From Syntrophus aciditrophicus SB (GTDB lineage: Bacteria; Desulfobacterota; Syntrophia; Syntrophales; Syntrophaceae), in assembly GCF_000013405.1 (NCBI RefSeq), contig NC_007759.1, positions 2,915,001 through 2,979,000 of the forward strand: 64,000 nucleotides of DNA, given 5' to 3'. Below are positions 41,239 through 50,444 of the stretch, in pieces. The stretch's first letter is position 1; each line of letters opens with the position of its first letter. Position numbers and translations under genes: made by a program. The notes under the pieces were generated by a model that had not been told where the DNA came from, searched no databases, and saw nothing but the letters and a program-made list of their open reading frames with translations.

Positions 41239-41688
41239 ATGACATGGGATAAAGTTTTAAAAGCCATCAATATTATTTTTCCTTTGATCGGAATGGGACT
41301 GATGATCTTCTATGATGCCTGCGACACGTCCTGCTCCTATCTTCAGGGCACATTACTGGGTATCGATCTGAAAATTGTAGGGATCCTCTTTATGGCCGGT
41401 CTTCTGGCAGCGGCTTTGCCTCCCTTTTCCCGCTACCCGATCCCCATCGACCATCTGCGCACCATGATGCTTTCCGCCGCCATTGGAGGGGAAATTCTAC
41501 TGGTTCGTTTTCAGATCGCGGAGGGCACCTACTGCCCCTTCTGTCTGGCCTTCGGGATGTGCCTTCTGGTCCTGTTTGCAGCAAATTTCATCATGATGAA
41601 CAAGTATCTGGCGCTGGGCTCCTTCCTGGCTGGAATCGGCGCCTTTGTCCTTTTTTTTGAAGGTTCTGTTCTGCCTCTTTACGGGTAG
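41239..41688 (+). CDS. VKOR/DsbB-like membrane thiol oxidoreductase
   Basis: A 149-residue membrane protein with four predicted helices. Two Cys pairs are visible: CDTSC (about residues 27-31) and the in-membrane GTYCPFCLAFG (about 96-106), as in bacterial vitamin K epoxide reductase homologues that reoxidise DsbA-like proteins with quinone. AAGGAAT precedes the ATG. It lies directly after the DsbA-like gene, so the two likely form a disulfide-bond formation unit of this anaerobe. Confidence 0.88.
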   Translation: MTWDKVLKAINIIFPLIGMGLMIFYDACDTSCSYLQGTLLGIDLKIVGILFMAGLLAAALPPFSRYPIPIDHLRTMMLSAAIGGEILLVRFQIAEGTYCPFCLAFGMCLLVLFAANFIMMNKYLALGSFLAGIGAFVLFFEGSVLPLYG

Positions 41689-41828
41689 GGCAGGTTCATC
41701 CCTGACGCACGTGTCGAAAAAAAAACAAAAATACAGTCCGTCTTCTCAAAACGACGCACGAGAACTGCTCAGGGAACAGGTTAAGGGGTGAGAATTGGAA
41801 TCAGTCACGCAAGGATGAATTAAGCAGA

Positions 41829-42425
41829 ATGGGCTTGAATACTAAAAACAGATGCGAATGGTGCGGTACGAATCCGCTGTATGTGGAATACCACGACAAC
41901 GAATGGGGAGTGCCTCTGCACGATGATCGTGGCCTTTTCGAGCTGCTGACTCTGGAGGGCGCGCAGGCAGGTCTGAGCTGGCTGACCATCCTCAGGAAAC
42001 GAGAGCACTATCGCAATGCATTCCACGGGTTCGATCCGCAGAAGATTGCCGGCTATTCGGAAAATGACGTTCAGCTCCTGCTTGGTGACTCCGGCATCGT
42101 GCGGAACCGCCGGAAGATCGAATCGACTGTCGGCAATGCGCGGTGTGTGCTCGCCATTCAAGAAGAGTTCGGTTCCTTCGATGCTTTCCTCTGGAGTTAT
42201 GTCCATCATCAGCCTGTTCAGAATGCCTGGCGATCGCTGACCGAGCTGCCTGCAAGAACGGCGCTATCGGACACGATAAGCAAAGATCTGAAGAAACGGG
42301 GTTTCAACTTTGTGGGATCAACCATTTGTTATGCCTTCATGCAGGCGGTCGGCATGGTGAATGACCACGTCGTTACGTGCTTCCGCCACGAACAGGTAAA
42401 GAAGATCGCCCGGCCAGGGGATTGA
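41829..42425 (+). CDS. tag: DNA-3-methyladenine glycosylase I
   Basis: A 198-residue base-excision-repair enzyme that removes 3-methyladenine from DNA. The Tag family signature is clear: CEWCGTNPLYVEYHDNEWG at the start (zinc Cys and the active-site Glu/Trp), FELLTLEGAQAGLSWLTIL, and the C-terminal zinc ligands in DHVVTCFRH. Full length. No operon partner; the preceding VKOR gene ends 140 bases upstream. Confidence 0.96.
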   Translation: MGLNTKNRCEWCGTNPLYVEYHDNEWGVPLHDDRGLFELLTLEGAQAGLSWLTILRKREHYRNAFHGFDPQKIAGYSENDVQLLLGDSGIVRNRRKIESTVGNARCVLAIQEEFGSFDAFLWSYVHHQPVQNAWRSLTELPARTALSDTISKDLKKRGFNFVGSTICYAFMQAVGMVNDHVVTCFRHEQVKKIARPGD

Positions 42426-42606
42426 AAACAGAATCCATGCGATTCGTCGCAATCATCCGTTCAGTTCCTCCTCTTAAGTTAAGCGTACAGGTCGAAATAC
42501 TGCATGTCTGATTCGCTTCCATCAAGTCTCTCCCGATCATCACCCCGATAACCCGCCCGGCCGCTGAACATGATCTTTAAAAAACAAACGAAATCATGGA
42601 AATGAA

Positions 42607-42628
42607 GTCATTTTTGTGTGAAAATGAC
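42607..42628. promoter_or_regulatory. Perfect 8-bp inverted repeat upstream of the MoxR gene
   Basis: GTCATTTT, TGTGTG and AAAATGAC form a perfect stem-loop 54 bases before the MoxR start. It could be an operator, or a weak terminator for upstream transcription; the sequence does not decide. Confidence 0.35.
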
Positions 42629-42682
42629 ACATAAGAAGTTGTCTATCCAATCCCACCCTATTTGATTAAGAGGAGGCACGAA

Positions 42683-43609
42683 ATGCTGTTTAAAAACGTG
42701 GCGGATGCCGACAAAAAGCTGAGGGACGTCGGGTACATTTCCTCGCAGGAAATCGCCACCGTGGTTTATCTGGCGGGGGTGACAAAAAAACCGGTCCTCG
42801 TGGAAGGACCGGCGGGCGTGGGAAAAACCGAACTGGCCAAGGCCGTGGCGAAGGCACTGAAGCGGGAGCTGATCCGTCTCCAGTGTTACGAAGGGCTCGA
42901 CGAAAGCAAGGCCCTCTATGACTGGGAGTATTCGAAGCAGCTCCTCTACACCCAGATGCTGAAAGAAAAGATCCAGGACATCATCGCCGATACAAAAACA
43001 CTCCCGGAGGCGATGGACCGGATCGCCCTTCAGGAAAACGCTTTTTTCTCCGAGCGGTTCGTTCATCCCCGTCCGCTCCTTCAGGCCATCTCCTCGGAAA
43101 AGCCCGTTGTTCTCCTCATTGACGAAATCGACAAATCCGATCCGGAGTTCGAGGCCTTTCTTCTGGAAATCCTCAGCGACTACCAGGTGACGATCCCTGA
43201 AATCGGGACGCAGAGCGCCCGGCACATCCCCTTCGTGTTCCTCACGTCCAACAACTTCCGTGAACTGAGCGACACCCTCAAGCGCCGCTGCCTCCATCTC
43301 CACATCGACTATCCCGATATGAACCGGGAACTGGGAATCCTCCTGGTCAAGTTCCCCGGCATCGACCGGGTCTTCGCCGAGAAGATCGTGGAGGCGGTCC
43401 GGACGATCCGGGATCTCGATCTGAAGAAAAAGCCCTGCGTTTCAGAAACGGTGGACTGGACGCGGTCGCTCATCGCCCTGCAGATGTTCGAGATCAAGCC
43501 CGAGGTGATCATGGGAACCCTGAATGTCCTGTGCAAGAGCGAAGCGGACGCGCAGAAAGTCCGGGAACATTATTCCCGGCCGCCGAAAGGCGGTTTCTCC
43601 TGCGCCTGA
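42683..43609 (+). CDS. MoxR-family AAA+ ATPase
   Basis: A 308-residue AAA+ chaperone-like ATPase. Walker A GPAGVGKTELAKA (about residues 50-62), Walker B VVLLIDEIDKSDPEFEAFL, sensor 1 VFLTSNNFRELSD and the arginine finger LKRRC are present. MoxR ATPases work with a von Willebrand-domain partner to assemble or activate metalloenzymes; that partner, a CoxE-like protein, is encoded 13 bases downstream. AGGAGG precedes the ATG at 42683. Confidence 0.93.
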   Translation: MLFKNVADADKKLRDVGYISSQEIATVVYLAGVTKKPVLVEGPAGVGKTELAKAVAKALKRELIRLQCYEGLDESKALYDWEYSKQLLYTQMLKEKIQDIIADTKTLPEAMDRIALQENAFFSERFVHPRPLLQAISSEKPVVLLIDEIDKSDPEFEAFLLEILSDYQVTIPEIGTQSARHIPFVFLTSNNFRELSDTLKRRCLHLHIDYPDMNRELGILLVKFPGIDRVFAEKIVEAVRTIRDLDLKKKPCVSETVDWTRSLIALQMFEIKPEVIMGTLNVLCKSEADAQKVREHYSRPPKGGFSCA

Positions 43610-43622
43610 AAGGGAAATTATC

Positions 43623-45038
43623 ATGATTCAAGCCCTTCTGCAGTTTGCCGCCCTGTGCCGGGCCGGAGGGTTGAGGATCTCCACGTCGGAGGTCCTGGAC
43701 GCCGTCCGCTGTCTGGAGCTCATCGATCTGGCCCCCGAAGAGCCCTTTCGTGCGGCCCTGCGGGCCAACTTCGTCAAAGAGATGAAGGATGAGGAGCTTT
43801 TTGACAGAATCTACGATCTGTATTTCCATGCCCTGCAGATTGGCGCCGACGACATGCGCTCCAGGGCCCTTTCCGGCCGCCTAGTCGATCTGGTCGAGAC
43901 CTTTGGCCGGGAAGCTCAAGACTCTGAGTCAGCCCTGGCCTTCTTCGATTTTCTGGCCGGCAACCGAGCCGCTTTTTTACAGGAGCTTCAGAAGATTCTG
44001 GAGCTGGAGGCTGACATGCCGGAGCTTCCCTTTTCCGACATCCTCTCCCCATTACAGCAGAAAATTCTGCGGAAAGGGATGGATAAACTCCTGCCGGAAA
44101 GCGCTCTTGAAGGCGCCGATATCGAGCGGCGCAGTCTTGACGATCTCCTGCTTGAACGCCTGGGACTTGCCGGTCACATGCAGGACGAGCTGCCCCCCGG
44201 CTTGAATCTGCCGGGCCCGGATGCCGAACAGGCCCCCGGACAGCCGCGCGATCTCGGGGAACTTCCCTTTTCCCAGCTCAGCCGCCAGGAGGCCCGGGAG
44301 GTGCACCTGGCCATTGAACGTCTGGCCCGACAACTGCGCGATCTCGTGGCGAGGCAGTATCGCAGAAAACGAAGCGGCGTTGTCGATATCAAAAAAACGC
44401 TCCGCCGCGCCGCCTGTTACCAGGGGATTCCCCTGGAGCTCTACTTTCGCCGGAGGCAGAAAAGGAAGTCGAAGGTCGTGGCCCTCTGCGACGTCTCCTA
44501 TTCCGTCTGGACGGCGGTCCCCTTCATGCTCAATATCCTCTACTCCGTCCAGGACTGCCTGAGCCGTGTCCGGAGTTTCGTCTTCATCGCCAGGGTGACG
44601 GACGTCAGCGAAACGATGAAAGATCACGAAATCATGGACGCCATCGATCGGATCATGACCCGGTTCAAACTTGAATCGCCACAATACGCCGTTTATGGCG
44701 GAGAAGAGGAACGGGACCACGTCGATGCCGACCTGGAGATTTCCGACTACGGCGCAGCCTTTTCCCAGTTCAAGGAAGAGTTTATCAGTGTGCTCGACAA
44801 GAAAACGACCCTGATTATCCTGGGCGACGGCCGGACGAATTTTCTCGACCCCGGGGTGCAGTTTCTGGAGACGATGCGGGATCACTGCCGCCGGGTGATA
44901 TGGCTCAATCCGGAGCCGGAACGCCTCTGGGGCGTCGGAGACAGCGCCATCGGAACCTACCGCCCCTTCTGCGACGACGTCCGCCCCTGCCGGAATCTCA
45001 ACGAACTGAGGGCTTTCATAACCGGCCTGGTTCTTTGA
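43623..45038 (+). CDS. CoxE-like VWA-domain protein
   Basis: A 471-residue protein whose C-terminal half is a von Willebrand type A domain with the MIDAS motif VALCDVSYSVW (DxSxS, about residue 288) and TLIILGDGRTNFLDPG. The N-terminal half is alpha-helical and acidic as in CoxE/YeaD-like proteins. Partner of the MoxR ATPase upstream, with which it forms a two-protein remodelling system of unknown target. The ATG at 43623 is chosen because GGGAAATTATC-ATG follows the MoxR stop; a longer frame overlaps moxR. Confidence 0.9.
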   Translation: MIQALLQFAALCRAGGLRISTSEVLDAVRCLELIDLAPEEPFRAALRANFVKEMKDEELFDRIYDLYFHALQIGADDMRSRALSGRLVDLVETFGREAQDSESALAFFDFLAGNRAAFLQELQKILELEADMPELPFSDILSPLQQKILRKGMDKLLPESALEGADIERRSLDDLLLERLGLAGHMQDELPPGLNLPGPDAEQAPGQPRDLGELPFSQLSRQEAREVHLAIERLARQLRDLVARQYRRKRSGVVDIKKTLRRAACYQGIPLELYFRRRQKRKSKVVALCDVSYSVWTAVPFMLNILYSVQDCLSRVRSFVFIARVTDVSETMKDHEIMDAIDRIMTRFKLESPQYAVYGGEEERDHVDADLEISDYGAAFSQFKEEFISVLDKKTTLIILGDGRTNFLDPGVQFLETMRDHCRRVIWLNPEPERLWGVGDSAIGTYRPFCDDVRPCRNLNELRAFITGLVL

Positions 45039-45101
45039 ACTTCAAAAGGCACAACCAATGGATATAATTCCCGGCCCTCGAAATCACAAAAAGGTTATTG
45101 C

Positions 45102-45614
45102 ATGGAAAGAGTATCGGAATTTGAAGACGAAAAGCTGCGCATCCGGGAATTGATGATCGATGATTTTCCCGATGTTTTCCACATCGGCGAAGAGATTTTT
45201 ACCGCCGAGTTTTCCCAGAGCCTCTACCGCACGTGGGATGAATTTGAAATCACAACCCTTTTCAATTCAGACAACGAACTTTGCCTGGTGGCGGAGGTCG
45301 GCGGAAAGATCCAGGGCTTTGCCCTGGGAACCACCGTGGAGAAACGCAACTCCCCTTGGAAGTACGGGTATCTGATCTGGCTGGGGGTGCGGGAGGAAGC
45401 TCAGAAAGGAGAGGTGGGCACCCGGCTGTTCAATGAAATAAAGCGCCGGATGAAAGACCAGGGGGCGAGGATGATCATCATCGATACTTCCGCCGACAAC
45501 GAAGCGGCTCTCTCCTTCTTTCAGAAGATGGGATTCAAGGACAGGCAGGAACACGTATTCCTGTCCCTCAACCTCACCCGCAGAACCAAAAAGCCCAGGA
45601 AAAAGAAGCCATGA
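45102..45614 (+). CDS. GNAT-family N-acetyltransferase
   Basis: A 170-residue acetyltransferase. The acetyl-CoA-binding region is WLGVREEAQKGEVGTRLFNE (motif A, about 98-117, R/Q-x-x-G-x-G/A-type loop in modified form), followed by IIIDTSADNEAALSFFQKMG and the beta-4 to beta-5 strands. The substrate is unknown. It overlaps the next gene (ATGA), an M20 peptidase, so one possibility is that the two act on the same N-acyl amino acid or peptide. Confidence 0.85.
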   Translation: MERVSEFEDEKLRIRELMIDDFPDVFHIGEEIFTAEFSQSLYRTWDEFEITTLFNSDNELCLVAEVGGKIQGFALGTTVEKRNSPWKYGYLIWLGVREEAQKGEVGTRLFNEIKRRMKDQGARMIIIDTSADNEAALSFFQKMGFKDRQEHVFLSLNLTRRTKKPRKKKP

Positions 45615-46744
45615 CCAGCGACCTGAAACGCGTCGAGAGGGCGATCTATCCAGCCAGACTGCGGAAAACGCTTCTGGATCTCCTCGATATCTATTCCCCG
45701 TCCGGAAAGGAAGAGGATATGCAGCTCTACCTGACCGAGATCCTCGAAAGAGGGGGGGCGGTCGTGAAACGTCAGGAGGTGGAGGAGGAACGCTACAACC
45801 TCCTTGTCACCATGGGAAAGGGCGAGCCCCTGCTCTATCTCGTCGGCCACGTGGATACCATCCCCGCCTGGGATCTGGAGTCCTCCGGACCAAACGAAGA
45901 AAACGGCATCTTTTACGGTCTGGGAAGCGCGGACATGAAAGGAGGCTGCGCGGCGATGGTGGAAACCTGGCTGGCCCTTTCCGAGGCCCTTCCTTCCGCT
46001 GAACGGCCGCCGGTCGGTCTGCTGCTGGTCGTCGGCGAGGAAGAAAATGGAGACGGCAGCGCCGCTTTTCTTGAATCCCGCCGCCCTCCCTGGGTCATCA
46101 TCGGTGAACCGACCGGCCTGGCGCCCTGTTTTGCCCATTACGGTTATCTGGAAGCCAGCTTTATCACGAGCGGCCTCAGGAGCCACTCGTCCCTTCCCGA
46201 ACTGGGACACAACGCCGTGGAATCCATGCTGCGGCTCCTGCTGCATCTGGGGAAAAACGCCCTGTTCAACCGGGAGGAGTCGGATATCGTCTATTCGATC
46301 CGTGAAATGAGCTCTTCTCCCGCAGGGTTTGTCGTTCCTGACCGCTGCGAAACCTGGATCGATCTCCACCTTCCGCCCGGCAGGGAACCGGAAATCGTCC
46401 AGGAGGCGATCCGCCGGATCGTCGCGGAGGCGCACCGGTACATTCCTGATCTGGTCGTGGAGGTGAACTTTGATTTCACTTTCGGCGGTTATGATCTCGG
46501 CTCCGAAAACCGGATGGCAAGCTGCTTAAAAGAGATCTACGCCGAATTGAATTTGCCCTTTCGCCTTGATTCCTTCCGCTCCCATTCCGACGGCAACCTT
46601 TTCTTCGCGGCGGGAACGAACCCCTTGATTCTCGGTCCCGGCTCCCTGGAAACAGCCCATACGCCGGACGAGCAGGTTCTTTTCGAGGACGTATTGACGG
46701 CGGCCCGAATTTATGCCGCCCTCTGCCTGAAGTTTTCTGCGTGA
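45611..46744 (+). CDS. M20-family zinc deacylase/peptidase
   Basis: A 377-residue di-zinc amidohydrolase of the ArgE/DapE/carboxypeptidase family. The metal ligands appear as YLVGHVDTIPAWD (H82/D84), GLGSADMKGG (the bridging Asp), VVGEEENGDG (Glu catalytic and ligand), GEPTGL and, near the C terminus, FAAGTNPLILGPG with H in ETAHTPDEQV. The lid/dimer domain lies between. Closest in layout to acetyl-lysine or succinyl-diaminopimelate deacylases; the exact acyl substrate is not readable. Translationally coupled to a GNAT acetyltransferase. Confidence 0.88.
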   Translation: MTSDLKRVERAIYPARLRKTLLDLLDIYSPSGKEEDMQLYLTEILERGGAVVKRQEVEEERYNLLVTMGKGEPLLYLVGHVDTIPAWDLESSGPNEENGIFYGLGSADMKGGCAAMVETWLALSEALPSAERPPVGLLLVVGEEENGDGSAAFLESRRPPWVIIGEPTGLAPCFAHYGYLEASFITSGLRSHSSLPELGHNAVESMLRLLLHLGKNALFNREESDIVYSIREMSSSPAGFVVPDRCETWIDLHLPPGREPEIVQEAIRRIVAEAHRYIPDLVVEVNFDFTFGGYDLGSENRMASCLKEIYAELNLPFRLDSFRSHSDGNLFFAAGTNPLILGPGSLETAHTPDEQVLFEDVLTAARIYAALCLKFSA

Positions 46745-47015
46745 ACCACCCGCCTCCGGGGAAATGATCCTTTACCAAATTATTGCCCGGAAAGAAGGGC
46801 GTTTTGTAATTATCGGGCAGGGAAGAGAAAAACGATACGATTTCTGCAGCAGATAAAACAGCGCGGGGTTCCGCCGGGATTTTCAGCCAATCAGCGTAAC
46901 CTCCGCGCTCCGTGTTTCTTCAGTTCATTCCATGATTTCTCTTTTCAAGATTTCAGGGGCTCCCGATGCCCAATTCAACGGAGGCCGGCTTCGTTATAAA
47001 GGGAGAAGACAGGCC

Positions 47016-47867
47016 CTACTTCAGCCAGTCTTTCATTTCTTCAGCCTGCCAGGATTCCTGTTGAACCGCGAGGTCCATCTTGATGACCAGGCCGGAGTGT
47101 TTTTTAAATTCCGCGTCGTCCTGCAGTCTGGTGTGACGCCCCAGCGATTCCAGAACATCCCCCAGGGCTTTGTGAAGAACCTGTACCATCCCCTGACCGG
47201 CGCCCACGTCCCCCGGTTTCATCCGCGGCGCCGCGCCATCCTCGGCAACAGCCTCGGCGAAAAGAGCCAGTTGCTTCATCTTTTCCATGGACTGGTCCAT
47301 CAGGGCCCAGCCCCTGTTTGCCTCTTTCTGGGAAAGCCAGGACAGACGAAGATGCTGGAGCATTTCATTGTATTTGCTGTTCAGCTCCGCCTGGAGCGTT
47401 TCCAGGAAGGTGGGAGGCAGTTCAAATCCTCCTTTGGGAAGCCCCCTTGCATCTTCCGGGCTGAGCTTGTCGAGCAGGCGCTGAAAACGCCGGGCATGGA
47501 TCTCCGATTCCCAGGCTTCCCGATGAAGAACCCTGCGTATATGGGGATCGTCCACTTTTTCCGCTTCGTCGTGGTAATGGGGGATCAGCTTTTTTTCATA
47601 TTCAATGTAGGATTTCAGCAGGGTTGCGCGGCTGGTGGGATCAAAGGGATAAGGTCCCGGCACGAAAGTCGGTTCGCCGCCCAGCCGGCCGATAATCATG
47701 CCCAGCCAGTGCATATGCCACATCTCCTCGCGGGAACGGGAGAGGAGGCTGGCGCCCATGGGCGTATCCTCTCCCTCCTGATAGGCGTGAACCAGATAGC
47801 GGATGATGGCGGCGTGTTCGTCTGCGAAATCACGATTCAACATGTCGATCAATTCCTTGCTGTCCAT
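47016..47867 (-). CDS. Ferritin-like (bacterioferritin-type) protein with long C-terminal extension
   Basis: A 283-residue protein; the first ~155 residues are a ferritin-like four-helix domain with iron ligands in DEHAAIIRYLVH, EEMWHMHWLGM (ExxH) and ESEIHARRFQ (ExxH). The remaining ~125 residues form a second helical region (NEMLQHLRLSWLSQKEANRG) rich in Met and Gln that may be an additional bundle. The start at 47867 has AGGAGG upstream. Ferritin-like proteins of this type store iron or act in oxidative-stress defence. Confidence 0.8.
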   Translation of the reverse strand: MDSKELIDMLNRDFADEHAAIIRYLVHAYQEGEDTPMGASLLSRSREEMWHMHWLGMIIGRLGGEPTFVPGPYPFDPTSRATLLKSYIEYEKKLIPHYHDEAEKVDDPHIRRVLHREAWESEIHARRFQRLLDKLSPEDARGLPKGGFELPPTFLETLQAELNSKYNEMLQHLRLSWLSQKEANRGWALMDQSMEKMKQLALFAEAVAEDGAAPRMKPGDVGAGQGMVQVLHKALGDVLESLGRHTRLQDDAEFKKHSGLVIKMDLAVQQESWQAEEMKDWLK

Positions 47868-47975
47868 GGCAATCCTCCTGATAAATTCGCTGAATGGCGT
47901 CTCCCGCAACCTGCTGTTCCGGATTGACGCTTCATGATGTGATGTTTGAGATGAACACCATAACACACCGTTCCG

Positions 47976-49109
47976 TTATGGCTTCATGTCCCGCAGTTCC
48001 AGTTTCAGGGACAGAAAACGCAGCATATCCTTGAGGGTGACAATGCCCACCAGTCGATCGCCTTCAACCACGAGCAGACGACTGTTTGTCGTCCGGCTCA
48101 TTTTTGCCAGAGCGCGGACGGCATCTTCATCCGGTCCGACCGTGATATCCGGAGTGCACGCTCCGGCAATTTCTCCCACCGTGTGCTCTCTCCACTCCTC
48201 CCGGGGGACCTCCGCCGCCTGACGGACGGTGATGCAGCCCACGAGACGGTCAAAGGAAACCACAGGAAACATCTTGAAATGGTACCGATAGACGTAATCA
48301 TTGACAAATTCTTCCAGGGTAAGGGCGCGGGATACCGTGATCGGGTCCGGCACCATGAAACGGCGGACCTTTTCCCCTTCCAGAACTTTCCGCGCCAGAA
48401 CCTGGGTGTAAGACATCTGTGCCGCGTTGCGCAGGAAGAGACCGATCATCAGCCACCACAACCCGCCGATGAAATTGCCCCGGAACAGGCCGAAAATGCC
48501 CATCACGATCAGCAGGATGCCGAAAGTGGAACCTATCGAAGAAGAAATGCGCGTCGCCCAGCGGAGATTGCCCTTCCAGCCCCATAACATCGATCGCAGG
48601 ACGCGCCCGCCGTCCAAGGGGAAGGCCGGCAGCAGATTGAAGCCGGCAAGGACAAAATTGATCAGCCCCAGATAGGATGTCACCGTCGAAATCGATCCCG
48701 GCCAACCCAGGTTCCTTCCCGCATACGTGACTCCATGGAACGTCAGACCCAGGGCGAGACTGGAGAGGGGGCCGGCGATGGCCATGAGAAATTCCGCCTT
48801 GGCGCTGGGCGGCTCATCGTCCATTTCCGCAACACCACCAAAGATGAACAGCGTGATCCCTTTCATGGGAATTCCATAGCGGGTGGCAACCAGGGAATGA
48901 CAGAGTTCATGAAAAATAATGGAGAGAAAGAGCCCCAGCGCCCCGAAAACCCCCATTGCCCAGTATGTACTTTCGGCAGCCTTATAGGAGCCCGGGAAAA
49001 CGCCCTTAGCCAATGACCAGGTTACCAGAAGCGCCAGCAGCAGCCAACTGGCATCGATGCGCACTTCAAAACCCAGCAGTTTGAAAAGGGTGATGCGGTT
49101 TCCGAACAT
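47976..49109 (-). CDS. Site-2-protease family membrane metalloprotease with two CBS domains
   Basis: A 377-residue membrane zinc protease. Helix 2 contains the HExxH motif in IIFHELCHSLV (about residues 60-70), and the second metal-ligand motif is GFNLLPAFPLDGGRVLRS (about 158-175). From about residue 250 the soluble tail has two CBS domains, which usually bind adenine nucleotides and couple protease activity to energy state. Such proteins cleave membrane-anchored regulators. It lies upstream of the ferritin-like gene on the same strand with 108 bases between. Confidence 0.9.
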   Translation of the reverse strand: MFGNRITLFKLLGFEVRIDASWLLLALLVTWSLAKGVFPGSYKAAESTYWAMGVFGALGLFLSIIFHELCHSLVATRYGIPMKGITLFIFGGVAEMDDEPPSAKAEFLMAIAGPLSSLALGLTFHGVTYAGRNLGWPGSISTVTSYLGLINFVLAGFNLLPAFPLDGGRVLRSMLWGWKGNLRWATRISSSIGSTFGILLIVMGIFGLFRGNFIGGLWWLMIGLFLRNAAQMSYTQVLARKVLEGEKVRRFMVPDPITVSRALTLEEFVNDYVYRYHFKMFPVVSFDRLVGCITVRQAAEVPREEWREHTVGEIAGACTPDITVGPDEDAVRALAKMSRTTNSRLLVVEGDRLVGIVTLKDMLRFLSLKLELRDMKP

Positions 49110-49400
49110 ACCGTTTCCTTCAGATCCTGTTCAAATTTTCTACGGCCATTGCGGTTTTCCTCCGGAAGGGGCGCCGCCGACCTGTGTGGACGGCGACCCC
49201 GGGAAATATCCCCCTCTGCACCAACTCTATGAAATTTTAGAAAATAATGCCCTGATTCCCATGGAAAATCAAGAGAAATAAGCCGATCATGGCAGCAGGG
49301 GCAGTCAAAAATCTGTTGCCTATTTTCCCGATCCTCATTATAGGACAACAAAGAAATAACGGATTCCGTCATTTTTCCCGCGGAGGAGGTTTGCCGGCCC

Positions 49401-50369
49401 TTGATCGAAGAAATTGCCGGAAACTTTTACAGAATTACGCTTCCCATGCCTTTTCGGCTGAATCATATTCAGTCTTTCGCCCTGGTTCAAGACAGGCATG
49501 TGACACTCTTTGACACGGACCTGGATATTCCGGAAGGAATTTCAACTCTCGAGGACTGTCTTCAGCGTATTGGTCGCTCCATCGCCGACATCGACAGGAT
49601 CTTCCTCACCCATTATCATGTCGATCATTGCGGTATGGCCGGACGTTTAAAGGAAATAAGCGGCGCCCGGATCTATCTTTCCGAAGTCGACTATGAAGCC
49701 CTCCGGAATCAGAACCGTGAAAAAGAGTTATTCCAGCACATACGGCACTTCTGTCAGGAGCATGATGTATCTGATTCCCTGATCGACACGCTGCAGGAAA
49801 TTCACTTCTATTTCAGCCGAGCCACCTATCCCTTCGAAGTCGATGAACTTCTCCCTCCTTACGCGTGGTACACATCGGGCAATCGCGCCTTTCAGGCGAT
49901 CCCCGCCCCCGGTCATACGCGGGGACAGGTCTGCTTTTATTTTCCCGGAGAGGCCATCCTCCTAGCCGGTGACCATGTTCTGCCGGAGATAACCCCCAAT
50001 CTCAGCATCGATCTGTTTCATCCCGAATGGCATCCCCTGGGAGATTTCCTCGAATCTCTGAAACGGGTCAATACCTTGAAGGTCGATCGCGCGTTTCCAT
50101 CTCACGGCAGCACCATGGACAATTTTCCCTCCCGGATTCATGAGATCGAAGTGCATCATGGAGAACGAAAGGAACTGATTTTGCAGGCAGTGCGCGGAGG
50201 TTACGACACCGTTCGGGAAGTATCCCTGAAAATCTTCGGGGAAGACCTGCCCGAATTCGATCAATATCTGGCACTCCATGAAACCTGCGTGCACCTGCTT
50301 GAACTGAAAAGTGAAGGTTTGATCAGGGAAATGCGGTCGGGCATGAAAAAGCGTTATCTTCCCCAGTGA
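49401..50369 (+). CDS. Metallo-beta-lactamase-fold hydrolase
   Basis: A 322-residue binuclear-metal hydrolase with the signature THYHVDHCGMAG (HxHxDH, about residues 70-80), the second metal His in PAPGHTRGQV and the Asp in LLAGDHVLPE. The C-terminal ~100 residues (EIEVHHGERKELILQAVRGG) form a helical and winged domain seen in MBL proteins of the glyoxalase/LACTB2 type. It starts with TTG at 49401; GGAGGAGG lies upstream. The 291 bases before it show no gene. Confidence 0.88.
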   Translation: MIEEIAGNFYRITLPMPFRLNHIQSFALVQDRHVTLFDTDLDIPEGISTLEDCLQRIGRSIADIDRIFLTHYHVDHCGMAGRLKEISGARIYLSEVDYEALRNQNREKELFQHIRHFCQEHDVSDSLIDTLQEIHFYFSRATYPFEVDELLPPYAWYTSGNRAFQAIPAPGHTRGQVCFYFPGEAILLAGDHVLPEITPNLSIDLFHPEWHPLGDFLESLKRVNTLKVDRAFPSHGSTMDNFPSRIHEIEVHHGERKELILQAVRGGYDTVREVSLKIFGEDLPEFDQYLALHETCVHLLELKSEGLIREMRSGMKKRYLPQ

Positions 50370-50444
50370 GATCGGCACAGTCTATCCGTAATTTCCATGC
50401 CGCAAACCGATATTATTTCTGATTAATCTTTTAAAGAGGTTGCA